Shown here in pieces: positions 36,748 through 45,732 of a stretch of 64,000 nt of DNA. Position numbers and translations under genes: made by a program. The DNA is taken from positions 137,278-201,277 of the forward strand of contig NZ_JAMQCO010000009.1 of assembly GCF_023702225.1 (NCBI RefSeq), given 5' to 3'. The stretch's first letter is position 1, and every line of letters begins with the position of its first letter. The DNA comes from Aureimonas altamirensis (GTDB lineage: Bacteria > Pseudomonadota > Alphaproteobacteria > Rhizobiales > Rhizobiaceae). Below the pieces are notes generated by a model, which was given only the letters and a program-made list of their open reading frames with translations, did not search any database and was not told the origin of the DNA.

Positions 36748-37743
36748 ATGCGGCTCTCAACCCGAAGTCGTTGGGCCCTTCTTGATGCCACCGCGTCGCG
36801 GGTGCGAAACTTCGTCCGGTTCCGAGGCCTTCCGGCCCTCGGCCTTTCCGGAGATGTGATCGTGGACCGCTGCCAGATTCTGGGCGTCACCATCGCGAAC
36901 GAGACGATCGAGGCGGCCTTTCAGCGCTTCGCCTCCCTGATCGGCGGCGAGGGTCCGCGGTCGCTGTTCTTCGTCAACGCGCACACGCTCAACAATGCCT
37001 GCGAGGACCCCGCCTACCGGGCGATTCTCAACCGTGCCGATGTGGTGTACGGAGACGGCACCGGCGTTCGCTGGGCCGCACGCGGGCGCGGCGTCGCGCT
37101 TCTCGACAACGTCAACGGCACCGATCTCGTCCCGATGCTGCTCAGCCGCGGAAGCGGCATACGTTGCTATCTCGTCGGCAGTGCACCCGAGCGCATAGAT
37201 ACGATCCGCGCCAACGCGCAGGCCATGTTCCCGGGGGTCGACTTCGTCGGCGCGCATCACGGCTATATCGACGCGTCGGCCAGTGAGGCCGTCGTGGCCG
37301 ACATCCGCCGCTGCCAGGCGAACCTCGTGCTGGTGGGCATGGGCAATCCATTGCAGGAGAAGTGGATCGACAGGCATCGCGCCGGCTTGCCGGATGCCTT
37401 GACGGTCGCGGTGGGCGGGCTGTTCGAATATTGGGGCGGCGGCCTGGTCCGCGCGCCGCGCTGGATGCGCGGCTTCGGCATCGAATGGGTGCATCTGATG
37501 CTTCGGCAGCCCTGGAAGGCGCGCCGTTACCTGATCGGCAACCCGGTCTTTCTGTATCGCATGTTCCGGACCGCGGCGGCCGACCGGCGCGCGGGAACCG
37601 TTTTCGAGAGGGGCGCTTCATGCCAGGCCACAGCATTGCAACCAGCCGATGGATCGCCAAGAAGGGTGCACGAGGCCTCGTCGGCGGACTTGGCCGCGTC
37701 ATGCCTTCCAGGCGAGTCGCCGGAGTTGAAATCCGCGTCCTGA
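36748..37743 (+). CDS. WecG/TagA/CpsF family glycosyltransferase
   Basis: GT26-type enzyme; relatives transfer ManNAc or ManNAcA residues to lipid-linked sugars in surface polysaccharide synthesis. Core motifs are FFVNAHTLNNACEDPAYRAI, VVYGDGTGVRWAAR, LVGMGNPLQEKWI and VGGLFEYWGGGLVRAPRWM, ending with LEWVHLML-like IEWVHLMLRQPWKARRYL. The last 40 or so residues look unstructured and lie in the region that overlaps the next gene. The start has AAAGGTGG immediately upstream. No polysaccharide cluster surrounds it, so the product glycan is unknown. Confidence 0.88.
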   Translation: MRLSTRSRWALLDATASRVRNFVRFRGLPALGLSGDVIVDRCQILGVTIANETIEAAFQRFASLIGGEGPRSLFFVNAHTLNNACEDPAYRAILNRADVVYGDGTGVRWAARGRGVALLDNVNGTDLVPMLLSRGSGIRCYLVGSAPERIDTIRANAQAMFPGVDFVGAHHGYIDASASEAVVADIRRCQANLVLVGMGNPLQEKWIDRHRAGLPDALTVAVGGLFEYWGGGLVRAPRWMRGFGIEWVHLMLRQPWKARRYLIGNPVFLYRMFRTAAADRRAGTVFERGASCQATALQPADGSPRRVHEASSADLAASCLPGESPELKSAS

Positions 37744-38480
37744 CCTATCATCGCTTCGGCGACGACCATCAGTCCCCCTTTACGGTTTCCGCCGCTCAGT
37801 TCGACCGCGAGATGGCCTATCTGGCCAAGACCGGGAAATCGGTTTCGCTGGCCGATGTCGAGGCGTTCGTCACCGGGCGAAAGACCTTGGCCGATGGCTC
37901 GGTTCTCGTGACGTTCGATGACGGCGATCCATCGGTGCGCACCGTCGCCATGCCGATCCTGCAGAAACATCGGGTTCCGTCCGTGGCGTATATCCTCGCC
38001 GGCCGGCCGGCCGGGTTCGATCTGATGAGCTTAGACGAGGTGCGGCAGATACAGGATGGCGGCATCACCATCGGCTCGCACTCGATCTCGCACCGGTCGC
38101 TCGGCAAGCTCCCGCGCCACGAGGCCCTCGCGGAGCTCCAGGATTCGCGCCGCCGCCTGGAAGACGAGACGGGCCGCGAGATCCGTTCCTTCGCCTATCC
38201 GTTCGGCACCATGAACGACATGACGCCCGAGGTCATCGCCTGCGCGCAAGAGGCGGGCTACGCCCTGGCTTTCTCGAGCCTCCACGGGCCTGTGGTGGCC
38301 GGCGCCACGCGCCGCGAGTTGCTGACATTGCCGCGCGTGAAGGTGGAGTCGGGAGATCCGGCCTGGTTGTTTCCTGCCCTGTGCGCAGGCGCGATGGACC
38401 GCTGGCGGATCGTCGACAACCGCCTGTCGGGTATGCAGAAGCCGGCCGAATCGCAGGTCGTCACTTCGGCTGCCGCCTGA
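37620..38480 (+). CDS. Polysaccharide deacetylase family protein
   Basis: A NodB-fold (CE4) protein of 286 residues expected to remove acetyl or related groups from a glycan. RVLTYHRFGDDHQSPF begins the fold, LVTFDDGDPSV provides the metal Asp, SHSISHRSL the two metal His, and SFAYPFGT the conserved Arg-Pro region. The ATG at 37620 has GAGAGGGG well placed but overlaps the glycosyltransferase gene by 124 bases. A later ATG at 37701 would shorten this overlap but has a poor ribosome site. There is no clear signal peptide, so a cytosolic or membrane-associated role is possible. Confidence 0.85.
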   Translation: MPGHSIATSRWIAKKGARGLVGGLGRVMPSRRVAGVEIRVLTYHRFGDDHQSPFTVSAAQFDREMAYLAKTGKSVSLADVEAFVTGRKTLADGSVLVTFDDGDPSVRTVAMPILQKHRVPSVAYILAGRPAGFDLMSLDEVRQIQDGGITIGSHSISHRSLGKLPRHEALAELQDSRRRLEDETGREIRSFAYPFGTMNDMTPEVIACAQEAGYALAFSSLHGPVVAGATRRELLTLPRVKVESGDPAWLFPALCAGAMDRWRIVDNRLSGMQKPAESQVVTSAAA

Positions 38481-38489
38481 TCCGCCCGG

Positions 38490-39371
38490 TCAGGCGAAGA
38501 CGGCCCGTTCATTGTTGACGAGGTCGCGGATGCCATCGGCCACATGGCGGACGGCAGCCGGGTTGGCCGTGCTCTGGTGCGACACCAGCCAATAGGTTCT
38601 GGAGATGGCGATTTCGGGCAGCAGCCGCTGCAGGTCGGGCCTGCCGCGCGCCATGAAATGGTGCAGGATGCCGATCCCGCCGCCCGCTGCGACGGCCTCG
38701 ACCTGACCGACGGCGGACGAAATCTCGTAATCTGCCTGCCAGCGCAGGCCGGCATCCTCGGCATAGTGCAGCGACCGGCTGTAGACGAGGTCGTCGACAT
38801 GACCGATCAGCCGATGCCGCGACAGCGCTTCCGTATCCGGGGGGGCTCCATGGGAGGCGAGGTAGCCGCGTGCGGCATAGAGGCCGAGGCCGTAGGTGAC
38901 GAGCTTGCGGGCCACCAGCCGCCCCTGGTCCGGCTTCTCCACCGTGATCGCCAGATCGGCTTCGCGCCGCGACAGGGAGAAGGCGCGCGCCACCGGCACG
39001 AGCTGCAGCGTCAGGCGCGGCTGCCCATCCAGCAGCCGCCAAAGCCGCGGCGCAAGGAAGGCCGTGCCGAATCCGTCTGGCGCGCCGATGCGCACCGTGC
39101 CCGTCAATTGGCCTCCCGCGCTGCGCGAACTGGCCTCGGCAGCCAGCAGCTCGGCCTCGACCCGCTCCGCGCGCGGCAGCAGGGCAGAGCCGGCCGCAGT
39201 CAATTCGCACCCGCCGGAACGGCGCAGGAACAAGCGCTGGCCGAGCCTGGCCTCCAGACGGTCGAGGCGCCGCGCAACGGTCGCATGGTTCAGCGCCAGC
39301 CGGCGCGCCGCGCCGAGGATCTGCCCGTCGCGGGCGATGGCGAGGAATATCTTGAGGTCGTCCCAGTCCAT
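38490..39371 (-). CDS. LysR family transcriptional regulator
   Basis: A 293-residue regulator. The helix-turn-helix is at about residues 16-40 (GQILGAARRLALNHATVARRLDRLE), a variant seen in AmpR/GcvA-like members. The C-terminal part is the effector-binding domain (TGTVRIGAPDGFG onward). It is divergent from mmsA with a dyad between them, so control of mmsA, perhaps in response to a valine or inositol breakdown intermediate, is a fair inference. It converges with the deacetylase gene after 9 bases. Confidence 0.88.
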   Translation of the reverse strand: MDWDDLKIFLAIARDGQILGAARRLALNHATVARRLDRLEARLGQRLFLRRSGGCELTAAGSALLPRAERVEAELLAAEASSRSAGGQLTGTVRIGAPDGFGTAFLAPRLWRLLDGQPRLTLQLVPVARAFSLSRREADLAITVEKPDQGRLVARKLVTYGLGLYAARGYLASHGAPPDTEALSRHRLIGHVDDLVYSRSLHYAEDAGLRWQADYEISSAVGQVEAVAAGGGIGILHHFMARGRPDLQRLLPEIAISRTYWLVSHQSTANPAAVRHVADGIRDLVNNERAVFA

Positions 39372-39390
39372 GGGTGCCGACTATAGTTTC

Positions 39391-39407
39391 CGCACAATGG
39401 TTTTGCG
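39391..39407. promoter_or_regulatory. Possible LysR-type operator
   Basis: CGCACAA-TGG-TTTTGCG is a 17-bp dyad with one mismatch between the lysR and mmsA starts, 20 bases before lysR. LysR regulators usually bind such T-N11-A-like dyads in the divergent region. Confidence 0.4.
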
Positions 39408-39477
39408 AGCGGTGACATTGAAATAAAGTCAGGAGCCGATACCCTGCGCCTCGACAGGAACGGAGGAGTATTCCCGC

Positions 39478-40974
39478 ATGAGCAGCATCGGCCATTTCAT
39501 CGACGGCGCCCGCGTGGCCGGTACATCCGGCCGCAGCGCCGATGTGTTCAACCCGTCGACCGGGCAGGCGAGCGCGCAGCTTGTGCTGGCCAACGCGGCA
39601 GACCTGCAGGCCGCTGTCGACGCGGCGAAGGCCGCTCAGCCGGGGTGGGCCGCCACCAACCCGCAGCGCCGCGCCCGGGTCTTCATGAAGTTCGTGCAAC
39701 TCCTGAACGACAACATGCAGGAGCTGGCCGAGCTTCTGTCCGCCGAGCACGGCAAGACGGTCGAGGATTCCAAGGGCGACATCCAGCGCGGGCTGGAGGT
39801 GTGCGAATTCGTCATCGGCATTCCGCACCTGCAGAAGGGCGAATATACCGAGGGCGCCGGCCCGGGCATCGACATGTTTTCCATGCGCCAGCCGGTCGGC
39901 ATCGGCGCCGGCATCACGCCGTTCAACTTTCCGGCTATGATCCCCATGTGGATGTTCGCGCCGGCCATCGCCGCCGGCAACGCCTTCATCCTGAAGCCGT
40001 CCGAACGCGACCCGTCCGTTCCGATGCGTCTTGCCGAACTGATGATCGAGGCGGGCCTTCCCAAGGGTATCCTCAATGTCGTCAACGGCGACAAGGAAGC
40101 GGTGGACCTCATCCTCCAGCATCCCGATATCGGTGCGGTCTCCTTCGTCGGCTCCACGCCCATCGCCGCCTATGTCTATGGCGAGGCCGCACGCTACGGC
40201 AAAAGGGCGCAGACCTTCGGCGGCGCCAAGAACCACATGATCGTCATGCCCGACGCGGATCTCGACCAGGCGGCCGATGCGCTGATCGGCGCGGGCTACG
40301 GCTCGGCCGGAGAGCGTTGCATGGCCATCTCCGTCGCCGTCCCGGTGGGGCAGGCGACGGCGGACGCACTGATGGAGCGTCTCATTCCGCGCGTCGAGCA
40401 GTTGAAGATCGCTCCCTATACCGACCCCACCGCCGATTTCGGTCCGGTCGTGACGAAGGCCTCGCAGGAGAAGATCCTCAAGCTGATCGACAAGGGCGTC
40501 GAAGAGGGCGCGAAGCTGCGCGTCGACGGGCGCGGGTTCAAGCTGCAGGGCTACGAGGACGGCTTTTATGTCGGCGCCTGCCTCTTCGACGAGGTGACGC
40601 CCGATATGGACATATACAGGCAGGAAATCTTCGGCCCGGTACTGTCGGTCGTCCGCGCGCCGGACTACGAGTCCGCGCTTGCCCTGCCGATGAAGCACGA
40701 ATACGGCAACGGCGTCGCCATTTTCACGCGGGACGGCGATGCCGCGCGCGATTTCGCGGCGCGCGTCAATGTCGGGATGATCGGCGTCAACGTGCCGATC
40801 CCCACGCCGCTCGCCTATCATTCCTTCGGCGGCTGGAAGCGGTCTTCCTTCGGCGACCTGAACCAGCATGGGCCGGATTCCATCAAGTTCTGGACCCGTA
40901 CCAAGACGGTGACGACGCGCTGGCCGTCGGGCATCAAGTCCGGCGCCGAATTTTCCATGCCCGTCATGCGCTGA
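39478..40974 (+). CDS. mmsA: Methylmalonate-semialdehyde dehydrogenase (CoA-acylating)
   Basis: Oxidises methylmalonate semialdehyde or malonate semialdehyde to propionyl-CoA or acetyl-CoA, late in valine and inositol breakdown. The aldehyde dehydrogenase fold is complete in 498 residues. The catalytic Cys is in GSAGERCMAISVA, and PFNFPAMIPMWMFAPAIAAGN is characteristic of MmsA rather than ordinary aldehyde dehydrogenases. The conserved Glu is replaced by Asn in GGAKNHM, as known for the CoA-dependent group. GGAGGAG precedes the start. The divergent LysR gene is the likely regulator. Confidence 0.95.
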   Translation: MSSIGHFIDGARVAGTSGRSADVFNPSTGQASAQLVLANAADLQAAVDAAKAAQPGWAATNPQRRARVFMKFVQLLNDNMQELAELLSAEHGKTVEDSKGDIQRGLEVCEFVIGIPHLQKGEYTEGAGPGIDMFSMRQPVGIGAGITPFNFPAMIPMWMFAPAIAAGNAFILKPSERDPSVPMRLAELMIEAGLPKGILNVVNGDKEAVDLILQHPDIGAVSFVGSTPIAAYVYGEAARYGKRAQTFGGAKNHMIVMPDADLDQAADALIGAGYGSAGERCMAISVAVPVGQATADALMERLIPRVEQLKIAPYTDPTADFGPVVTKASQEKILKLIDKGVEEGAKLRVDGRGFKLQGYEDGFYVGACLFDEVTPDMDIYRQEIFGPVLSVVRAPDYESALALPMKHEYGNGVAIFTRDGDAARDFAARVNVGMIGVNVPIPTPLAYHSFGGWKRSSFGDLNQHGPDSIKFWTRTKTVTTRWPSGIKSGAEFSMPVMR

Positions 40975-40992
40975 CGTCGATGTAGAAACAAA

Positions 40993-41031
40993 AAGGGGCG
41001 CCCCGGCATCGGCCGGGGCGCCCCTGTCTTT
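40993..41031. terminator. Bidirectional terminator between mmsA and icd
   Basis: A 14-bp GC-rich stem (AGGGGCGCCCCGGC and complement) with an ATCG loop. It is flanked by A-rich sequence on the left and CTTTTC on the right, so it can stop both convergent genes. Confidence 0.88.
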
Positions 41032-41045
41032 TCAGGCGGTCTTCG

Positions 41046-42260
41046 TCAGGCAGCCATGGCCTTGGCGAGGTTCTCGTCGATCTTGTCGAGGAAGCCCGTC
41101 GTGGACAGCCAGGGCTGATCCGGACCGATCAGCAACGCCAGGTCCTTCGTCATGTGGCCGGCTTCCACCGTCTGGACGCAGACGCGCTCGAGCGTTTCGG
41201 CAAAGGTCTTCAACTCGGCATTGTCATCCAGCTTGGCGCGATGCGCGAGGCCGCGCGTCCAGGCGAAGATCGAGGCGATCGAGTTGGTCGACGTCTCCTG
41301 GCCCTTCTGGTGCTGGCGATAGTGGCGCGTGACCGTGCCGTGCGCGGCCTCCGCCTCGACGGTCTTGCCGTCCGGCGTCATCAGCACCGAGGTCATCAGG
41401 CCGAGCGAGCCGAAGCCCTGCGCCACGATGTCGGACTGCACGTCGCCATCGTAGTTCTTGCAGGCCCAGACGTAGCCGCCCGACCATTTGAGCGCCGAGG
41501 CGACCATGTCGTCGATCAGGCGATGCTCGTACCAGATCTTCCGCTTCTCGAATTCGGCCTTGAACTCGGCTTCGTAGACTTCCTGGAAGATGTCCTTGAA
41601 GCGCCCGTCATAGGCCTTGAGGATGGTGTTCTTGGTGGACAGGTAGACCGGATAATTGCGCATCAGGCCGTAGTTCAGCGAGGCGCGCGCAAAATCGCGG
41701 ATCGAATCGTCCAGGTTGTACATTCCGAGCGCGACGCCGGAGGAAGGCGCCTTGAACACTTCGTGCTCGATCGTCTCGCCGTCGTCGCCGACGAACTTGA
41801 TGGAGAGCGTGCCCGAGCCGGGGAACTTGAAGTCGGTTGCGCGGTACTGGTCGCCATAGGCATGGCGGCCGACGACGATGGGCTGCGTCCAGCCCGGCAC
41901 CAGGCGAGGCACGTTTTTCATGATGATCGGTTCGCGGAAGATCACGCCGCCCAGGATGTTGCGGATCGTGCCGTTGGGCGAACGCCACATCTTCTTCAGG
42001 CCGAATTCTTCCACACGGGCTTCGTCCGGCGTGATCGTGGCGCATTTCACGCCGACGCCATGCCTGTTGATGGCGTTGGCCGCGTCCACGGTGACCTGAT
42101 CGTTGGTAGCGTCGCGGTTCTCGACCGAGAGATCGTAATACTCCAGGTCGATATCGAGATAGGGGTGGATCAACTTGTCCTTGATGAAGTGCCAGATGAT
42201 CCGCGTCATCTCGTCGCCGTCGAGTTCGACGACCGGGTTCGCAACCTTGATTTTCGCCAT
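41046..42260 (-). CDS. icd: NADP-dependent isocitrate dehydrogenase
   Basis: Oxidative decarboxylation of isocitrate to 2-oxoglutarate in the citric acid cycle. The 404-residue protein is the eukaryote-like dimeric type common in rhizobia: [47 protein letters not shown] and [20 protein letters not shown]. An ATG at 42269 lies one base after GGAGG. The ATG at 42260 has ten bases of spacing and matches the family N-terminus, so it is preferred. Confidence 0.96.
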   Translation of the reverse strand: MAKIKVANPVVELDGDEMTRIIWHFIKDKLIHPYLDIDLEYYDLSVENRDATNDQVTVDAANAINRHGVGVKCATITPDEARVEEFGLKKMWRSPNGTIRNILGGVIFREPIIMKNVPRLVPGWTQPIVVGRHAYGDQYRATDFKFPGSGTLSIKFVGDDGETIEHEVFKAPSSGVALGMYNLDDSIRDFARASLNYGLMRNYPVYLSTKNTILKAYDGRFKDIFQEVYEAEFKAEFEKRKIWYEHRLIDDMVASALKWSGGYVWACKNYDGDVQSDIVAQGFGSLGLMTSVLMTPDGKTVEAEAAHGTVTRHYRQHQKGQETSTNSIASIFAWTRGLAHRAKLDDNAELKTFAETLERVCVQTVEAGHMTKDLALLIGPDQPWLSTTGFLDKIDENLAKAMAA

Positions 42261-42427
42261 CGATGCCATTCCTCCGGTTGGATGCGGCCGTGCCCGATGC
42301 GGCAGGCGGCCGGGAAGCGTCGGGGCGGCTATAGCAAGAAGCTTCGCATGTGCAAAGCAAGGCGGCGCTTTTCCGTCGCGCCGCGACAGGCTATCAGGCG
42401 GCGTGATGGATGGATGAAGAGGTCGAC

Positions 42428-43195
42428 GTGGCTGGAACCGACAGGACGGTCGAAACGATGAGCGGCGGGCCGGCGATCGTGCTGGTGGAGCCGCAGCTTG
42501 GAGAGAATATCGGCATGGTCGCGCGGGCCATGGCCAATTTCGGGCTGTCGGACCTTCGGATCGTCAACCCGCGGGACGGGTGGCCCAACGAAAAGGCGGT
42601 CGCCGCCGCCTCCAGGGCAGACCACGTCATCGAGGCGGCGCGCGTGTTCCCCACGGTGGAGGAGGCGGTCGCCGACCTGACCTATGTCGCCGCGACGACT
42701 GCGCGGCCCCGCTATTCCACCAAGCCCGTCCGGGGCCCGGACGAGGCCTCCGCGGGCATGCGCGTCCGCGTCGAGGCAGGGCACGCATGCGGCATCCTTT
42801 TCGGACGGGAACGGTTCGGCCTTTCGAACGAGGAGGTCGACCTTGCCGACGAAATCGTGACCTTTCCCGTCAACCCGGCCTTCGCGTCGCTCAACATCGC
42901 CCAGGCCGTTCTGCTGATGAGCTACGAATGGATGCGTTCGGGCGATCCGTTCGAGGGGCGGCCGCGATTCTTCGTGCCCGACCTGACGCCGGCCTCGAAG
43001 GACGATCTCTATCGGCTGTTCGACCATCTGGAAGATGCGCTGGATACGGCGGGCTACTTCTTTCCGCCGGAAAAACGCGACGTGATGGTGCACAATCTGC
43101 GCAACATGCTGACCAGGGCGGCCTTTTCCGAACCGGAGATCCGGGCGTTGCGCGGCGTCATCCGCGCCCTGGAGAAGAGGCCCGCGGACAGATGA
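42428..43195 (+). CDS. trmJ: RNA methyltransferase, TrmJ/SpoU family
   Basis: SPOUT-class SAM-dependent enzyme, probably methylating the 2'-O of tRNA position 32. It has [19 protein letters not shown] near the N-terminus, [20 protein letters not shown] and [18 protein letters not shown], the trefoil-knot motifs of the family. The preferred start is GTG ([14 protein letters not shown]) with AAGAGG five bases upstream; an ATG at 42410 would add six residues. It overlaps murI by four bases. Confidence 0.9.
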   Translation: MAGTDRTVETMSGGPAIVLVEPQLGENIGMVARAMANFGLSDLRIVNPRDGWPNEKAVAAASRADHVIEAARVFPTVEEAVADLTYVAATTARPRYSTKPVRGPDEASAGMRVRVEAGHACGILFGRERFGLSNEEVDLADEIVTFPVNPAFASLNIAQAVLLMSYEWMRSGDPFEGRPRFFVPDLTPASKDDLYRLFDHLEDALDTAGYFFPPEKRDVMVHNLRNMLTRAAFSEPEIRALRGVIRALEKRPADR

Positions 43196-43977
43196 GCGAG
43201 AAGCCGGTCCTCGTCTTCGACAGCGGCATAGGCGGCCTTTCGGTGCTGCGCGAGTTGCGCGCCCGCATGCCCGACCGGCGCTACGTCTATGTCGTGGACG
43301 ACGCCGCCTTCCCGTATGGCGACTGGGAGGAGGCGGCCCTTCTGGCGCGCATCGTGGACATGTTCTCCGGGCTTGTCCGCGATCACGATCCCGCTCTTGC
43401 CGTGATCGCCTGCAACACCGCCTCCACGCTCGTCCTGCCTGCGCTGCGTGCGCGCTTCGACCTGCCCTTCGTCGGTACCGTGCCGGCCATCAAACCCGCT
43501 GCCGAACAGACGCGCTCCGGCCTCATCAGCGTTCTGGCGACGCCGGGCACCGTGCGGCGAGACTACACGCGCGGCCTCGTCGAGAGCTTCGCGCGCGACT
43601 GCGAGGTGCAACTGGTCGGATCGCCCCGGCTGGCCGCCATGGCCGAAGCGCACATGCGCGGCGATCGGGCCAGGCCGGAAACGTTGCTGTCCGAGATATC
43701 GCCATGCTTCGTCGAAAGCGGCACCCGGAAGACCGACATCGTCGTCCTGGCCTGCACGCACTATCCCTTCCTGGTAGGAGCCTTCCGCAAGGTGGCACCA
43801 TGGCCGGTGGACTGGCTCGATCCGGCCGAGGCGATCGCGCGGCAGGCCGAGCGGCTGATGGCCGATACGCCGTCCAGCCTGCCCGAGGGGTTCGACCGGG
43901 CCATCTTCACGGCGGGGCATCCCGACTACCCCGCGCGACGGCTCGTCCACGGCTTCGGCCTTACCGCCGAAGGCTGA
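43192..43977 (+). CDS. murI: Glutamate racemase
   Basis: Converts L- to D-glutamate for peptidoglycan. The two catalytic cysteines are in [11 protein letters not shown] and [11 protein letters not shown], with the N-terminal [11 protein letters not shown] and the [10 protein letters not shown] loop. The 261-residue length is normal. The ATG overlaps the trmJ stop. The 3' end overlaps a convergent exported-protein gene by 17 bases. Confidence 0.96.
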   Translation: MSEKPVLVFDSGIGGLSVLRELRARMPDRRYVYVVDDAAFPYGDWEEAALLARIVDMFSGLVRDHDPALAVIACNTASTLVLPALRARFDLPFVGTVPAIKPAAEQTRSGLISVLATPGTVRRDYTRGLVESFARDCEVQLVGSPRLAAMAEAHMRGDRARPETLLSEISPCFVESGTRKTDIVVLACTHYPFLVGAFRKVAPWPVDWLDPAEAIARQAERLMADTPSSLPEGFDRAIFTAGHPDYPARRLVHGFGLTAEG

Positions 43978-44461
43978 TCGCCGAGGTTTGCGCGGCCCGG
44001 CCGTCGATCCGGTCCGTCACCACCATGGAGAGAGAGCCGTCACCGGCGTTGCTGATCGTCATCGTCGCATTGCGGTCACCGTAGATCGGCTTGGCATAGG
44101 TGACGGCCAGGGTCAGACGGTCCCCGTCCAGCCGCCCGTTGGACAATCGCGCGGGGCCGGTGGCCGACGCGTCGTAGGTGCCTGAAAAGCCGCCGCTGCC
44201 CGGGTCGTAGCGGATCGTTGCCGCAACCGGCCTCGAGAAGATGACCGCCGCGCGGCAACGCCCCTGGATCGTCAGCGTGTTCGCTCCGGTCATGGCGCCC
44301 GTCAGATTGCATGTCACCTTGCGCGGGGACGGGTCCACGTCTCGCTGGATCGTGCCGCCGCCGCTGAAACGCCCCTCGAAACGCTGAAGGAAACTCGTAT
44401 CGGCCAGAGCCGGACCACCGGCGATGCACCAGACGGCGAGTGTCACGAGGGTTCGATGCAT
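43961..44461 (-). CDS. Exported protein of unknown function
   Basis: A 166-residue protein with a short signal peptide ([20 protein letters not shown], cut before DTSFL). The mature part is rich in Gly, Thr and beta-strand pattern ([40 protein letters not shown]), like a small beta-barrel or lipocalin-type domain. AAGGGGAG is well placed before the ATG. I do not recognise a named function. Confidence 0.8.
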   Translation of the reverse strand: MHRTLVTLAVWCIAGGPALADTSFLQRFEGRFSGGGTIQRDVDPSPRKVTCNLTGAMTGANTLTIQGRCRAAVIFSRPVAATIRYDPGSGGFSGTYDASATGPARLSNGRLDGDRLTLAVTYAKPIYGDRNATMTISNAGDGSLSMVVTDRIDGRAAQTSAISLRR

Positions 44462-44558
44462 GGCGGCTCCCCTTGGCGGCGGGTGTCCCTTTGGGAACGG
44501 AAGGGAAGCCCCGGCGTTTCGGTTGCATCAATGAACGCATTAATGTGGAAAGCGGTCC

Positions 44559-44741
44559 ATGGATCTCCTGCGCATCATCATCGCAATCTTCATTCCCCCT
44601 CTCGCCGTCTTCCTCACCACCGGTCTTGGAAAGCATTTCTGGGTGAATCTCATCCTGACCCTGCTCGGCTACATTCCGGGCGTCGTCCATGCGGTCTGGT
44701 TCATCTCGCGCCGTTCCGGGCAGCGTCAGCCCTTCGCTTGA
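44559..44741 (+). CDS. YqaE/Pmp3 family membrane protein
   Basis: A 60-residue protein with two membrane segments (residues about 4-22 and 28-50) and the family pattern IIIAIFIPPLAVFLTTGL and LTLLGYIPGVVHAVWFI. Relatives respond to salt or stress in yeast and plants; the bacterial role is unknown. A terminator follows, so it is probably monocistronic. Confidence 0.92.
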   Translation: MDLLRIIIAIFIPPLAVFLTTGLGKHFWVNLILTLLGYIPGVVHAVWFISRRSGQRQPFA

Positions 44742-44775
44742 CGCGCGCGCCGCGCTCGTTTAAGGAAGCCTTCAT

Positions 44776-44805
44776 CGGCGGGCCGCAAGGTCCGCCGGTT
44801 TTTTT
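44776..44805 (+). terminator. Terminator after the YqaE-type gene
   Basis: CGGCGGGCC and GGTCCGCCG pair (one G-T) around a GCAA tetraloop, followed by a run of seven T. This is a textbook intrinsic terminator. Confidence 0.92.
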
Positions 44806-44920
44806 ACGTGTCCCGTGAACGGCCCCTGGCCGCTCTGTCGGCCCGCTCGCGGGCAAAGGAGGGCGCGTTTTCCTGGGCTCGGCGAATGGTTCGACCGGGC
44901 GAACGCTCAAGGGAAATGCG

Positions 44921-45538
44921 ATGAGCAAGCGCGAATCCGCGAAATACAAGATCGACCGACGCCTTGGTGAAAACATCTGGGGTCGTCCGAAATCTCCGGT
45001 CAATCGCCGCCAGTACGGCCCGGGCCAGCATGGCCAGCGCCGCAAGTCCAAGCTTTCCGACTTCGGCACGCAGCTGCGCGCCAAGCAGAAGCTCAAGGGC
45101 TATTACGGCGACGTCTCCGAGAAGCAGTTCCGCCGGATCTATGAAGAGGCTGCCCGTCGCCGTGGCGACACCTCCGAAAACCTGATCGGCCTGCTGGAGT
45201 CCCGCCTGGACGCCATCATCTATCGCTCGAAGTTCGTGCCGACGATCTTTGCCGCACGGCAATTCGTCAACCACGGCCATGTCAGCGTGAATGGCGTGCG
45301 CACCAATATCGGCTCGTACCGCTGCAAGCCGGGCGATGTCATCGAAGTGCGCCAGAAGTCCAAGCAGCTCGTCGTCGTCCTCGAATCGGTGCAGCTCGCA
45401 GAGCGTGACGTGCCGGACTACATCGAGGTCGATCACAACAAGATGGTCGCGACCTTTGCCAGAGTTCCGGGCCTCGGCGACGTGCCGTACCCGGTTCAGA
45501 TGGAGCCGAACCTGGTGGTCGAGTTCTACTCGCGCTAA
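44921..45538 (+). CDS. rpsD: 30S ribosomal protein S4
   Basis: Primary 16S rRNA-binding protein of the small subunit. The N-terminus [20 protein letters not shown] leads to [10 protein letters not shown], and the S4 domain includes [14 protein letters not shown] and [14 protein letters not shown]. The 205-residue length is normal. AAGGGA lies before the ATG. It stands alone rather than in a ribosomal protein operon, as usual in this order, and has its own terminator. Confidence 0.97.
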   Translation: MSKRESAKYKIDRRLGENIWGRPKSPVNRRQYGPGQHGQRRKSKLSDFGTQLRAKQKLKGYYGDVSEKQFRRIYEEAARRRGDTSENLIGLLESRLDAIIYRSKFVPTIFAARQFVNHGHVSVNGVRTNIGSYRCKPGDVIEVRQKSKQLVVVLESVQLAERDVPDYIEVDHNKMVATFARVPGLGDVPYPVQMEPNLVVEFYSR

Positions 45539-45560
45539 GCGATCGGCGACTGCCAAACGG

Positions 45561-45592
45561 AAAAGGCCGTCCTTCGGGGCGGCCTTTTTGTT
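45561..45592 (+). terminator. Terminator of rpsD
   Basis: A 12-bp stem including AAAAGGCCG closes a TTCG tetraloop and is followed by TTTTTGTTT. It lies about 20 bases after the rpsD stop. Confidence 0.93.
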
Positions 45593-45732
45593 TGGACCTC
45601 TTCCAGACATAGATCGTCGGTTGCGGTATCAATCGCACAACTTTGGATATAGGCTGGCATCCACAGTCACCGCGACCGAAGCCCCCTTTTCCTGTGTCCA
45701 GTCTCTCCGGCCGTACCTCATCCCTGCACGAC

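Noticed and set aside
38509-40869. 786-codon open frame on the minus strand
   Set aside because: It is opposite mmsA and runs into the lysR region in another frame; its composition is low-complexity and matches no family.
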